From: Bacteroidota bacterium
GTDB taxonomy: Bacteria; Bacteroidota; Bacteroidia; Bacteroidales; Prolixibacteraceae
Assembly (NCBI GenBank): GCA_023251435.1
Contig: JAHEYU010000012.1
Location: 38,615-102,614, forward strand
Length of the DNA: 64,000 nt
Reading direction: 5' to 3'
Part shown: in pieces, positions 25,149 through 32,919 of the stretch
How the letters are laid out: the number at the start of each line of letters is the position of its first letter
How positions within the stretch are numbered: position 1 is the stretch's first letter
Made by a program: the position numbers and the translations under genes
The notes under the pieces: model-generated
Seen by the model: the letters and a program-made list of their open reading frames with translations, nothing else
Told to the model about the DNA's origin: nothing
Databases searched by the model: none

Positions 25149-25748
25149 ATGAACAATCCCGATCCTGATACAACTGCACCGCGTGGTTTTTACGAAAGAT
25201 ACCTGACTTTTTCGGATAGCCAGATAAAGGAAGTATTGAGAAATCATAAAAATTATCAGGAAGCAGCAGTCAATGCGGCAGTTAAAATTGCCATCGAGCG
25301 CCAACTGATTTATTCGGAGCAGGATTTGCTGGCACCCGAATATCAATACCAACCATCTTTTAACAGGTCGATTTTCCCGGTCGTAACTGACGAGTATCAA
25401 CATAAAAAAATAGTAGCAAGTATTTTTAGGATCTTATTTTTGCTGGCGCTTGTTCCAATTGTTTTTGGAGCTCTTAAATATTATGAAGGTCAGGTAGATA
25501 TGGCTTATCCTGGTATTGCGTTGGGTTTTTTGTGGGCTTTTCTTACTTATTTGTTGCAAAGAACCGTGAAAAATGCAGTTCTTGTTTTAATGATCACCAT
25601 TGTAATATTAGTATTTTTTGGATTCGGCTACCGGCTTTTTCTTCAGGAAACATATCGGGCGCTTGATGCACTTATTCTAATTGTTGGAACGCTTCTGCCT
25701 TTGTATTTCCTCTTTTACCTGAAGAAACTTAATCAAACAAAACCGTAG
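25149..25748 (+). CDS. Membrane protein with N-terminal soluble region, function unknown
   Basis: I do not recognise this 199-residue protein. The N-terminal 85 residues are soluble and contain a helical segment with the pattern LTFSDSQIKEVLRNHKNYQEAAVNAAVKIAIERQLI, which resembles short helical domains found at the start of several Bacteroidetes membrane proteins. Four hydrophobic segments follow (about residues 95-115, 122-142, 146-167 and 172-192). The start was set to the ATG at 25,149 because the upstream in-frame codon overlaps a promoter box. It is divergent from yqhD and seems to be monocistronic. Confidence 0.6.
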   Translation: MNNPDPDTTAPRGFYERYLTFSDSQIKEVLRNHKNYQEAAVNAAVKIAIERQLIYSEQDLLAPEYQYQPSFNRSIFPVVTDEYQHKKIVASIFRILFLLALVPIVFGALKYYEGQVDMAYPGIALGFLWAFLTYLLQRTVKNAVLVLMITIVILVFFGFGYRLFLQETYRALDALILIVGTLLPLYFLFYLKKLNQTKP

Positions 25749-25902
25749 TTAAATATTGCTTATAATTTTTCGGCACCTTAATTCAGTTAATCCTTACTAT
25801 TTCCGTTTCACCTAAAGAAATCGGTCATTCGTCGATAAAAAAGTCGATTGGATACTTCAATGAGCTAGTTTTGGTAAAGAAAATAACTTAAAAACTACTC
25901 CT

Positions 25903-26622
25903 ATGTTTCTTCTTCGGATTGGATCAATAATTTTTGCTCTTGGGTTGCTTGTAAGCAGGCTTTTTGCTGCTCCGGCAATGTCGGTTACAGAACCCTGGGA
26001 TGGAACTGATACCCGGACTTACAAAGTTCAGCCATTCACTAAAATTCATCTTGAAGGTGGTTATAAGGTAATTCTTGAGCAGGGAAGCCAGCCTGGATTG
26101 CGAATTAAAACCGATGAAGATAATTTCAGATACATTGATGTTCAATCAGATTCCGAATCACTAAGTCTGAAAATTAAGAAGCAACATTTCGACTTAGACC
26201 AGTTGGTTTTATACATTACGTTTAAAGATCTGGATAAATTAGTGATACAGGGAGGAATGAATCTGGAGACAAAAGGGTACATTGATTTAAAGGATTTTTA
26301 CCTTCGTGTTGAAGGTGGTGCCAATATTGAAATGAACATGAAAGCCCAATCATTAAAGGTTATTGGTGAAGGTGGCGTAAATTTTGAGTTTAACGGAATA
26401 GTTGATGAATTGAATGCATCTATTTCGGGAGCCGGTTACCTTGATGCCAGCGATCTGAAAACCAAACGTACCGATTGCAGGATTGAAGGGGTTGGTGCTG
26501 CCAGTGTTTACGCAACAGAGTCGTTAAATGCCACAATTACCGGAGTTGGAAAAATTAGATATAAAGGAAATCCTCAGGTATTTAAAAAGGTTGAAGGTAT
26601 TGGTTTAGTTTCTAATGAATAG
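25903..26622 (+). CDS. Head-GIN (DUF2807) domain secreted protein
   Basis: The 239-residue protein has an N-terminal signal peptide (cleavage near LFAAP) and a DUF2807 domain made of repeated short beta-strands, with the family pattern of a first YKVQPFTKIHLEGGYKVILEQG segment and later GVGAASVYATESLNATITGVGKIRYKGNP turns. The domain is a beta-helix-like, cell-envelope module common in Bacteroidetes with unknown function. It is followed by a strong terminator, so it is probably a single-gene unit. Confidence 0.85.
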   Translation: MFLLRIGSIIFALGLLVSRLFAAPAMSVTEPWDGTDTRTYKVQPFTKIHLEGGYKVILEQGSQPGLRIKTDEDNFRYIDVQSDSESLSLKIKKQHFDLDQLVLYITFKDLDKLVIQGGMNLETKGYIDLKDFYLRVEGGANIEMNMKAQSLKVIGEGGVNFEFNGIVDELNASISGAGYLDASDLKTKRTDCRIEGVGAASVYATESLNATITGVGKIRYKGNPQVFKKVEGIGLVSNE

Positions 26623-26646
26623 TTTTTTATTTGGTTTATTACTATA

Positions 26647-26678
26647 GGGTTATCTGGTTCAGATGACCCTTTTTTTTT
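26647..26678 (+). terminator. Terminator of the head-GIN gene
   Basis: GGGTTATCTG (26,647-26,656) pairs with CAGATGACCC (26,660-26,669) over ten positions with one G-T pair and a 3-nt loop, followed by nine T (26,670-26,678). Confidence 0.9.
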
Positions 26679-26820
26679 GGTACGCCCCTATTCTGAAATT
26701 GAACTAATTCTGGGTTAAGCTGTTTAATTTATTTCTTGTCAAGACAGAATTACTTAATTTATTTTAAAATTTTTGATATTTGTAAGTTTCTGTTGTTCAA
26801 TATGTAGTGTAATTACTAAA

Positions 26821-26860
26821 GAAAAATGTTTAAACAAAAAGAAAAATGTTTAAACAAAAA
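26821..26860. repeat. Perfect 20-bp tandem duplication upstream of folE
   Basis: The 20-mer GAAAAATGTTTAAACAAAAA occurs twice in direct succession (26,821-26,840 and 26,841-26,860) without a mismatch. The unit contains the palindrome TGTTTAAACA. It lies 53 nt upstream of the folE start, in its probable leader or operator region. Confidence 0.9.
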
Positions 26861-26912
26861 GTGATTTCAACGGTTCTGGTTTCAGAAACAATTTTTTAAT
26901 GGAGGATTAAAT

Positions 26913-27644
26913 ATGAAAGTCAATGGATTTTTAAAAACGCAAACTGCGAAACCAAAATATAACGGATCAAGTTTGCCTCGGAATAATGATCACAATGGTC
27001 ATGATCTGATTGGTGATAACCACGTAGCCACATCGCTTGAAACGCCAATGCGCGAAGATGCTTTTTTGCTTAGCGACGAGCAAAAAATCCTTCTGATTGA
27101 GGATAAATTCAGAGAAATTATGAATGTTTTAGGACTCGATTTAAGAGACGACAGCTTAAACGGAACTCCTCACAGAGTTGCTAAAATGTTTGTAAAAGAG
27201 ATATTTTCGGGTTTGAATCCGGAGAACAGTCCAAAAATATCTGTATTTGAGAATAAATTCAAATATGGTGAAATGCTTGTAGAGAAAAATATCAATATGA
27301 ATTCTACCTGTGAGCATCACTTTTTACCGATTGTTGGTAAGGCTCATGTTGCATATATTTCAAGCGGTCAGGTAATCGGACTTTCAAAAATTAATCGTGT
27401 TGTCGATTATTTTGCCCGTCGTCCGCAGGTTCAGGAACGGTTAACAGTGCAGATTGCCAATGAACTTAAACGTATTTTAAAGACTGAAGACGTGGCAGTT
27501 GTTATTGATGCAAAACATTTGTGTGTTTCGTCGCGTGGAATTCAGGATGAAAGCAGCTCAACAATTACTGCTGAATACGGTGGCGTATTTAAAGATCCAC
27601 ATCGTAAAAATGAGTTTTTAAAGTATTTATCTCTTGATATTTAA
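26913..27644 (+). CDS. folE: GTP cyclohydrolase I
   Basis: FolE converts GTP to 7,8-dihydroneopterin triphosphate, the first step of folate/pterin synthesis. The 243-residue product has the zinc ligands C133 and H136 in TCEHHFLP and C204 in HLCVSSRGIQD, plus GLSKINRVVDYFARRPQVQERLT, all typical of type IA enzymes. The first 45 residues are a low-complexity, polar extension (rich in N, G and H) that the catalytic domain does not need. A good GGAGG ribosome-binding site lies 8 nt before the ATG, rare for this genome. The upstream 20-bp duplication may affect its control. Confidence 0.95.
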   Translation: MKVNGFLKTQTAKPKYNGSSLPRNNDHNGHDLIGDNHVATSLETPMREDAFLLSDEQKILLIEDKFREIMNVLGLDLRDDSLNGTPHRVAKMFVKEIFSGLNPENSPKISVFENKFKYGEMLVEKNINMNSTCEHHFLPIVGKAHVAYISSGQVIGLSKINRVVDYFARRPQVQERLTVQIANELKRILKTEDVAVVIDAKHLCVSSRGIQDESSSTITAEYGGVFKDPHRKNEFLKYLSLDI

Positions 27645-27801
27645 TTGAATTCAAATAATCATGATGCAGTTAATCATTTGAATAGTTGTTCGGTGTGTAG
27701 TGTATTTAAAAACAGAGAAACAGATGAAGAAGCCTTTCGAAAGATTGGCTTTTTTATTTTGTGTAGTTTTTTCGTTCATTTGCGTTTTAATAACAGATAA
27801 A

Positions 27802-28002
27802 ATGGACGGAAGAAAGCGATCGGACGTGAAACCTGGATTATTGGTTAATATCGTGCAAAAACATCATCAGCGAACCGGCGAACTAACAGAAGGTATCGTA
27901 AAAAATCTATTGACCAATTCGCCCAATCATCCGCACGGCATAAAAGTAAGGCTCGAAACCGGCGAAGTTGGGCGTGTACAGGAAATTCTCGAAGAGGAAT
28001 AA
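27802..28002 (+). CDS. YwbE family small protein
   Basis: The 66-residue product from ATG 27,802 (MDGRKRSDVKPG) corresponds to the YwbE/DUF2196 family: KPGLLVNIVQKHHQRTGELTEGIVKNLLT followed by HPHGIKVRLETGEVGRVQEIL. It is a small SH3-like beta-barrel protein of unknown function. The frame extends 34 codons further up with a hydrophobic stretch, but no YwbE relative that I know has such an N-terminus, so I exclude it. It lies 28 nt upstream of the MOSC gene. Confidence 0.8.
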   Translation: MDGRKRSDVKPGLLVNIVQKHHQRTGELTEGIVKNLLTNSPNHPHGIKVRLETGEVGRVQEILEEE

Positions 28003-28030
28003 GAGAAAATATCATTTCAGAAATAATTAT

Positions 28031-28669
28031 ATGGAAGTTTTAGCCACAAATATTGGTCAGGCACAATTAATTGAATGGCGTGGCCAGCAGATTAGTACCG
28101 GTATTTTTAAATACCCGACAAATCAACCAATTTTTCTGGGAAATGAAGATGTTGAAGGCGATCATGTAATCGACCGCCGGTATCATGGAGGAATCGAAAA
28201 AGCTTGTTACCTGTATTCTGCCGATCATTATTCTTTCTGGAAGGAGAAATATCCGAGTTCAGACTGGAGTTTTGGAATGTTTGGAGAAAACCTGACAGTT
28301 GCAGGATTAAGAGAGTCGGAGATTCGAATTGGCGACCGTTTTTTGTTGGGCAAGGCATTGGTTGAAGTAGCTCAACCTCGTCAGCCTTGCTTTAAATTGG
28401 GTATAAGATTTGGAAACCAACAGGTGGTTGAAGATTTCTGGTTATCTGATTATCCGGGCATTTATGTCAGGATAATTGAAAGTGGTATAGTAATGAAAGG
28501 TGATCCGATGCTATTGGTAAGTCAAAATCAAGAAGGGCTTACTGTTGCTGAAGTATTTTCGGTTTTCAGGAAAAATGCAACCAATTTTGATTTGATGGAA
28601 AAAGCCATACATGAGCCACTTCTTGCCAACTCATGCAGAAAAGACATCAAAAAACTGCTGGAAAAATAA
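28031..28669 (+). CDS. MOSC domain protein (YiiM-like)
   Basis: The 212-residue protein has a MOSC domain: HGGIEKACYLYSADHY, FGENLTVAGL and the conserved cysteine in QPRQPCFKLGIRF. MOSC proteins act with molybdenum cofactor sulfur chemistry; the YiiM branch reduces N-hydroxylated base analogues such as 6-hydroxylaminopurine. A small C-terminal helical part (about 170-212, LTVAEVFSVFRKNATN) matches the YiiM type. The start was set to ATG 28,031 (MEVLATNIGQ), because the upstream codons overlap the YwbE gene and look unrelated. Its stop is 16 nt from the pseudogene remnant on the other strand. Confidence 0.85.
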   Translation: MEVLATNIGQAQLIEWRGQQISTGIFKYPTNQPIFLGNEDVEGDHVIDRRYHGGIEKACYLYSADHYSFWKEKYPSSDWSFGMFGENLTVAGLRESEIRIGDRFLLGKALVEVAQPRQPCFKLGIRFGNQQVVEDFWLSDYPGIYVRIIESGIVMKGDPMLLVSQNQEGLTVAEVFSVFRKNATNFDLMEKAIHEPLLANSCRKDIKKLLEK

Positions 28670-28685
28670 TTCGAAATCTTTTTGT

Positions 28686-28965
28686 TTAACCCATCTTGCA
28701 GTTAATCCGAATGGAATTCTTGCTGTTCAATGAATTGACAATTATCGGAGTAAGATTGAATGCCTTTTCTCCTGTTGATTTACTGATTGGCGAGATGCTT
28801 AGGCTTGACTCGTTGGGAGTCCATAAATCAATGTGCATATACTTCATTCCGGCGGCGTTCACAGGGCTTCCAATTTCAATTCCCTGATAATTAAAGTTTT
28901 CGTATTTCATCATTTCGTTTTCTCCGATAAACTTTGATTCGTACCTGGGGCGGATTGTCCCGATG
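28686..28965 (-). pseudogene. C-terminal remnant of a carbohydrate-binding protein gene
   Basis: About 75-90 codons on the minus strand encode a piece resembling the beta-sandwich modules of Bacteroidetes beta-glucan-binding secreted proteins: YENFNYQGIEIGSPVNAAGM, then HIDLWTPN and SLSISPISKST. The frame has no proper start (it continues upward in frame into unrelated GC-rich DNA) and stops abruptly after a degraded WNSIDIP-like segment (seen as NSKNSIRIN). The N-terminal piece of a similar protein lies at 30,051-30,330 on the same strand, beyond a 1-kb insert. Together they look like one broken gene, though two different genes cannot be excluded. Confidence 0.6.
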
Positions 28966-29048
28966 TATCGGGATCAAGCCGAAAGGCAGCCTGAGCGGTA
29001 AGATGCACTCCGAAAACCACCGCGGCCGCACTTGACATGTAGCTAAAT
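28940..29048. other. GC-rich block with palindrome next to the cassette end
   Basis: This stretch is markedly richer in GC than its surroundings. It contains the palindrome CCCGATGTATCGGG (about 28,957-28,971) and a CCGCGGCCGC core (about 29,021-29,030). No gene is evident. It follows the putative 3' end of the 29,049-30,050 cassette and could be its recombination site or an independent repeat. Confidence 0.5.
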
Positions 29049-30050
29049 GTTGGCGGCTGGGCTCTATTGCTTGTCTTATTCGTTTTCAATCTATTGGATA
29101 TGCAATTTCGGTTCTTATCATAGCATTAATATATCCCTTATAATATTGTTTATATGGTATCCAGTCATTTCCTAAAGTTAATCCCCACGTAATCATTTCT
29201 GGTTGTCTTAAAACACTACCGATTACTTGTCCATAGAATTTTCTATATACTTTAACGGTTTCTCCATTCTCGTTTTTTTTAGGCATCTCTTTCTCATAGA
29301 AGTATTTGTCACCAGAGTTAATCCACTCCATTATAACAAAAATTCCTTCGATTGGAATTTGAATGTTGTAGTTTGTCAGATCGATTGTAAACCAACCTGA
29401 TTCCTTGGCTGATACAATAAGATTCTCATTCAAAATATCATTACCTGGACAATTCTTTTCCTTATTTAGGTCATAAATTCTCACCCTGAAAGGAGTTTCT
29501 GGATGCCCTTCTGCATCTATATAAAAACTAACTGACTTAATCCAACCGATTTGTTGTTTTTTATTGGCAATATAATTGCCAATCCTATTATTATAAACAT
29601 TTGTGACTTGCTTACTTTCAGGCTTTTTATCAAAAATGCCAAGTTCGATAGTTTTATATTTTTTTGGCATTATCACAACTTCACCAAGGGAAATATTGCT
29701 TGATTTTAGGGATATAATTTTATTTTCTAAGCTAAGAAAATCAGCAACTGAAAATTTTCTTTTAGCATACCCTAATTATGAGAACCCCACTGTATCAATA
29801 CTTTGATTTTGCGAATTGACGGATAATTCAAAAACTCCTTTATTATCTGCGATCGTTCCTTTCCGCAATCTGTAAATCTCAATCGTTGCATAAGGTAGTG
29901 GTTCATTCGTTTCTACATCTATAAGCTTACCTTTCAATAAAGAGCTTTGTCCAAATGAATAACCAACAGAAATGAGGATAATTATTAGTCCAAAATATTT
30001 TTTCATTTGCAATCTATTTTAAAAGTGATGTCCCCTAGCTTGCCGCCAAC
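29049..30050 (-). mobile_element. Cassette-like single-gene insert with inverted ends
   Basis: The insert is bounded by the perfect 9-bp inverted repeat GTTGGCGGC (29,049-29,057) and GCCGCCAAC (30,042-30,050). It carries one AT-rich gene and interrupts a carbohydrate-binding protein gene. Read in gene direction it begins GTTGGCGGC and ends GCCGCCAAC followed by ATTTAGCT. The second insert at 53,130-54,111 has the same plan and the same 12-nt CAACATTTAGCT at its 3' end. A core site at the start, complementary to an inverse core after the gene, is how integron gene cassettes are built, but the sequences do not match the standard GTTRRRY consensus and no integrase is seen. Confidence 0.5.
29086..30006 (-). 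pseudogene. Secreted carboxypeptidase-regulatory-like domain protein with one in-frame stop
   Basis: Reading from ATG 30,006, a signal peptide (MKKYFGLIIILISVGYSFGQ) is followed by a CarboxypepD_reg-like beta-sandwich (GKLIDVETNEPLPYATIEIY, GTIADNKGVFEL). At 29,778-29,776 the frame meets TAA, then continues open and in frame for 230 codons (LGYAKRKFSVADFL onwards) to the TGA at 29,086. The second part resembles a jelly-roll domain. The residue lost is probably an aromatic one within the usual FSYLGY motif, so a single base change would explain it. The downstream part could restart at ATG 29,676. Strong AT bias sets it apart from its neighbours. A base-calling error is the alternative. Confidence 0.75.
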
Positions 30051-30330
30051 TTCATTTTAAAAATTATCCGGCCGAAAAATCAATCGTATTTTCGAGGGTA
30101 ATTTAACTTCCAGCCCATTGCTGCCCGGCATTTTCACCATTTTTGCAACTTTGGTACTGGTGTTAATTCTTGAAGAATACGGGTTGTTGATAACCGTAAG
30201 CGCCCCTCCGTCAAAATCGGTAATGACAAACGTACCCGTTTCGAAATTTAGCGGCAAGTTTGCTGCTTTTGTGGCTCCGATCAATGCGAAACAGATTAAG
30301 AATAAGAAAGTAATCTTTTTCCTCTTGATT
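30051..30330 (-). pseudogene. N-terminal remnant of a secreted carbohydrate-binding protein gene
   Basis: On the minus strand a signal-peptide-like segment (KKITFLFLICFALIGATKA) leads into LPLNFETGTFVITDFDGGALTVINNP and NTSTKVAKMVK, the N-terminus of a glucan-locus beta-sandwich protein. No ATG precedes the signal peptide after an upstream TAA. After AKMVK one A appears to be missing: in the shifted frame the sequence resumes as PGQQWAGS, a TAA, then ITLENTIDFSAG, which matches the expected continuation. The frame then runs into the cassette end at 30,050. Thus a lost start, a frameshift, a nonsense codon and an insertion are all visible. Confidence 0.7.
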
Positions 30331-30370
30331 ATTGTTTTTTATTGCGGGTTAATGATTCACGATAAACACA

Positions 30371-31732
30371 TTAACTTTCAGCTTCAGCCAGCCTTCTGGC
30401 ATCCAAATCCGTTTTCATCAGGTCGGTGGTTTTTGAGTCTATTTTGTAAAAGATCATAAACAAGGCACACGACATGTATAAAACACCCGGAATAACTGAA
30501 ACCAGTAATTTGATACCGGTAATGGCTGTTTCAGTTTGCACCACATTCGGCATAAAATCGGAAATGGACAGAATCCAGCCGGCAATGGCAGCACCTATCC
30601 CCCAACCGGCTTTTTGGGCAAATACTGCTGCCGAAAAATACAATCCGGTAGCCCTTCTTCCGGTAGTCCATTCGCCGTAATCGGCAGAGTCGGCAATCAT
30701 GGTCCAAAGCAACGGTACGGCTGGCGCATAAGCCATTTTTGCGATCACGTTAAAAACATAAATGGTCTTAAGATCGGTAACGCCAGGCAAGTAAATGAGC
30801 ATAAAAAATACTCCGGAGATTAACGAACTGCCAATAAAAACGTTTTTATTTCCGAAGCGCTTTGCCAGTGGCTTCGAGAAAGGCAGGGCAACAATCAGCG
30901 CGACGGTTCCGACGACATTGAAAAGCTGAACATTGTTTTCGCGACCGAGGTAATACTTAAAATAATAAGCGATGGCGGCGTTTTGCATGGCAAACATGAT
31001 AAAAGAGATAATGCCTACCAGTGCCAAAATGATCCAGGCTTTGTTGTTGAACAGGTTACGAATATCTTCTTTTAACGAATTCTTCTGTTCTTTTGGTGGT
31101 TGAACCCGTTCTTTGGTGGTTGCGAAGGTAATGTAAAAGAAAATCAGACTTAACCCGGCAAAAAGGAATAAGGTATACTGAAATCCTTGCGCTTTATCAC
31201 CGCCACCAAAAAATTCGGCCAATGTAAGCGCCAGTCCGGTAACAATAAATTGTCCTCCAAAACCGGCGATAAAACGGTAGGTATTCAATCCCGCCCGCTC
31301 GTAAGTGTCGTCAGTCATTACCGCTCCCAAAGCAGAATACGGAAGGTTGATGGCCGCATAAGCGGTCATTAAAAGTACGTAGGTTGCGCCGGCATAAATA
31401 ATTTTTCCGACTTCGCCAAAGTTGGGTGTAGTAAAAGTTAAGATGGCCAAAACCGCATAAGGAATTGCGCCGAACAAAATATACGGGCGAAATTTCCCCC
31501 AGCGGGTATTCGTCCGGTCTGAAATCACACCGATAACCGGATCAATTGCCATATCCCATAAACGGGCAATCAACATGATGGTACCTGCGGCTGCGGCTGA
31601 AATTCCATACACATCGGTATAAAAAAACAGCAGCCAAAAACCAACCATGTCCCATACAAAATGAGAAGCGGTATCGCCCAGGCCATACCCAATTTTTTCT
31701 TTGATTGAAAGTTTTGAATTCAATTTTTCCAT
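30371..31732 (-). CDS. GPH-type cation:sugar symporter (MFS)
   Basis: The 453-residue protein has about twelve transmembrane segments and the hallmarks of the glycoside-pentoside-hexuronide:cation symporters: GYGLGDTASHFVWDMVGFWLLFFYTDVYGI at the start, WDMAIDPVIGVISDRTNTRWGKFRPYILFGAIPY in the first half and PAVPLLWTMIADSADYGEWTTGRRATG in the second. Such carriers import oligosaccharides with Na+ or H+. It lies in a damaged beta-glucan locus with a cytoplasmic phosphorylase-like enzyme, so import of beta-1,3-glucan oligosaccharides is plausible. The gene is intact. A second, different member lies at 32,920-34,383. Confidence 0.9.
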   Translation of the reverse strand: MEKLNSKLSIKEKIGYGLGDTASHFVWDMVGFWLLFFYTDVYGISAAAAGTIMLIARLWDMAIDPVIGVISDRTNTRWGKFRPYILFGAIPYAVLAILTFTTPNFGEVGKIIYAGATYVLLMTAYAAINLPYSALGAVMTDDTYERAGLNTYRFIAGFGGQFIVTGLALTLAEFFGGGDKAQGFQYTLFLFAGLSLIFFYITFATTKERVQPPKEQKNSLKEDIRNLFNNKAWIILALVGIISFIMFAMQNAAIAYYFKYYLGRENNVQLFNVVGTVALIVALPFSKPLAKRFGNKNVFIGSSLISGVFFMLIYLPGVTDLKTIYVFNVIAKMAYAPAVPLLWTMIADSADYGEWTTGRRATGLYFSAAVFAQKAGWGIGAAIAGWILSISDFMPNVVQTETAITGIKLLVSVIPGVLYMSCALFMIFYKIDSKTTDLMKTDLDARRLAEAES

Positions 31733-31780
31733 GTTATTCGTTTTAAGGTGTTTAGTAAAAGGTTAATCCGTTGATTGCGG

Positions 31781-32818
31781 TTATTTCTGATGCATGTTTT
31801 TATTTTTTGTTTTTGTGCCTAAAATTGAATTATACAGATTCTTGACAATTTCGAAAACCAATTTTTTATTTCTTTCGGCTGTTACTATTCCCCAATATTC
31901 TTCGTTGGCAGCGCCGTCGTATGGAACACCGCCGCTGTTCGGAGCCCATCCTCCCGGATCCTGTTTGTCGTTGTTTCCGGCTTTCCACTATTCATCCGAA
32001 AACGCAAATAAGGTTACTCCAGAGCAGATATCCTGATTCATGAAAATCTGGTTAAGAATGTTTTTTGTGGCATCGGCCTGGGCTTTTTCATTCGGGCCTT
32101 TTTCGTATCCATTCATGGTTGCCGACATGTAACTGTCAGCGCCGGCTTCTGCCAGATACATTGGCAGATTGCTAATCTTACACCAATCACTGAAAATATT
32201 TCCCGGATTGTCCCAGCGGTAAACATTCATTCCCCAAACATCGATATTTGGACATAGAGAAAGTGCCTTTGCATCGGGTAACTCCCCATGAGCTGTTGCT
32301 GCCGGATGAGACGGATCGATCTGATGAATCTTTTCAGCCGCATCATTCATGGCGCGGTACCAGTTTTCGATCGCGCCTCCAAACCATTCCGGGTGATAAT
32401 TGTATTCGTTGCCCAGTTCCCAAAATAGAATTGCCGGATGATCTTTATACTTCGTGATATAATCGGCAAACGTGCCTGAAAGAATGTCAAACTTTCCATC
32501 CTGATTGTACCCGAAGCCGATAATAATTTTTATACCGGCTTCATGAATCTGATCGAGCACCGATTTATCGTTTACCGGTTGGTAAACCCTGATGGTGTTT
32601 ATGCCGGCTTCTTTCATCAGGGACAGATCATTTTTTAGGTTGACAAAGCTTACTTTATCGCTTCCTTTTGGCACCGGATGATAGCAAATACCTTTAATGG
32701 TGTAAAGCGATTTATTCACGAATATTTGCCTTCCGGAGATGGATACAACATCGGCTTTTAAACTGTTTACACTTATAAATAGCAAGCCGGTTAGAATTAT
32801 AGAAATGATCTGTTTCAT
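31781..32818 (-). pseudogene. Clan GH-A glycosidase with one in-frame TAG
   Basis: The frame encodes a signal peptide (about 1-22) and a TIM-barrel glycosidase with the acid/base glutamate in FWELGNEYNYH and the nucleophile glutamate in YLAEAGADSY, as in GH2-like enzymes. At 31,990-31,988 TAG interrupts the motif FSDE-stop-WKAGN, where a tryptophan is expected (TGG to TAG). The frame then stays open and matches the family end ([28 protein letters not shown]) to the TAA at 31,781; in total 345 codons. Without read-through the product lacks about the last 69 residues, including barrel strand 8. The likely substrate is a beta-glucan, by context. Confidence 0.8.
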
Positions 32819-32919
32819 CTGTTTATAATTTGATTTTTATTTGTCAGATGGAACTCGCCATGAATAATCATGCTTCTGTGTGTGAGATTATCACTCATGG
32901 CTCGTTTCATGTCAGCGAT

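Noticed and set aside
26623..26912. Pterin or preQ1-type riboswitch before folE
   Set aside because: The region holds a terminator of the previous gene and a 20-bp duplication, but no recognisable riboswitch core.
27700..27801. Hydrophobic N-terminal extension of the YwbE-like protein
   Set aside because: The extension is not part of this small family and the internal ATG at 27,802 starts precisely at the domain.
28686..28913. A complete small gene of 75 residues
   Set aside because: Its residues match an inner part of a larger beta-sandwich protein and both ends are broken, so it is a remnant.
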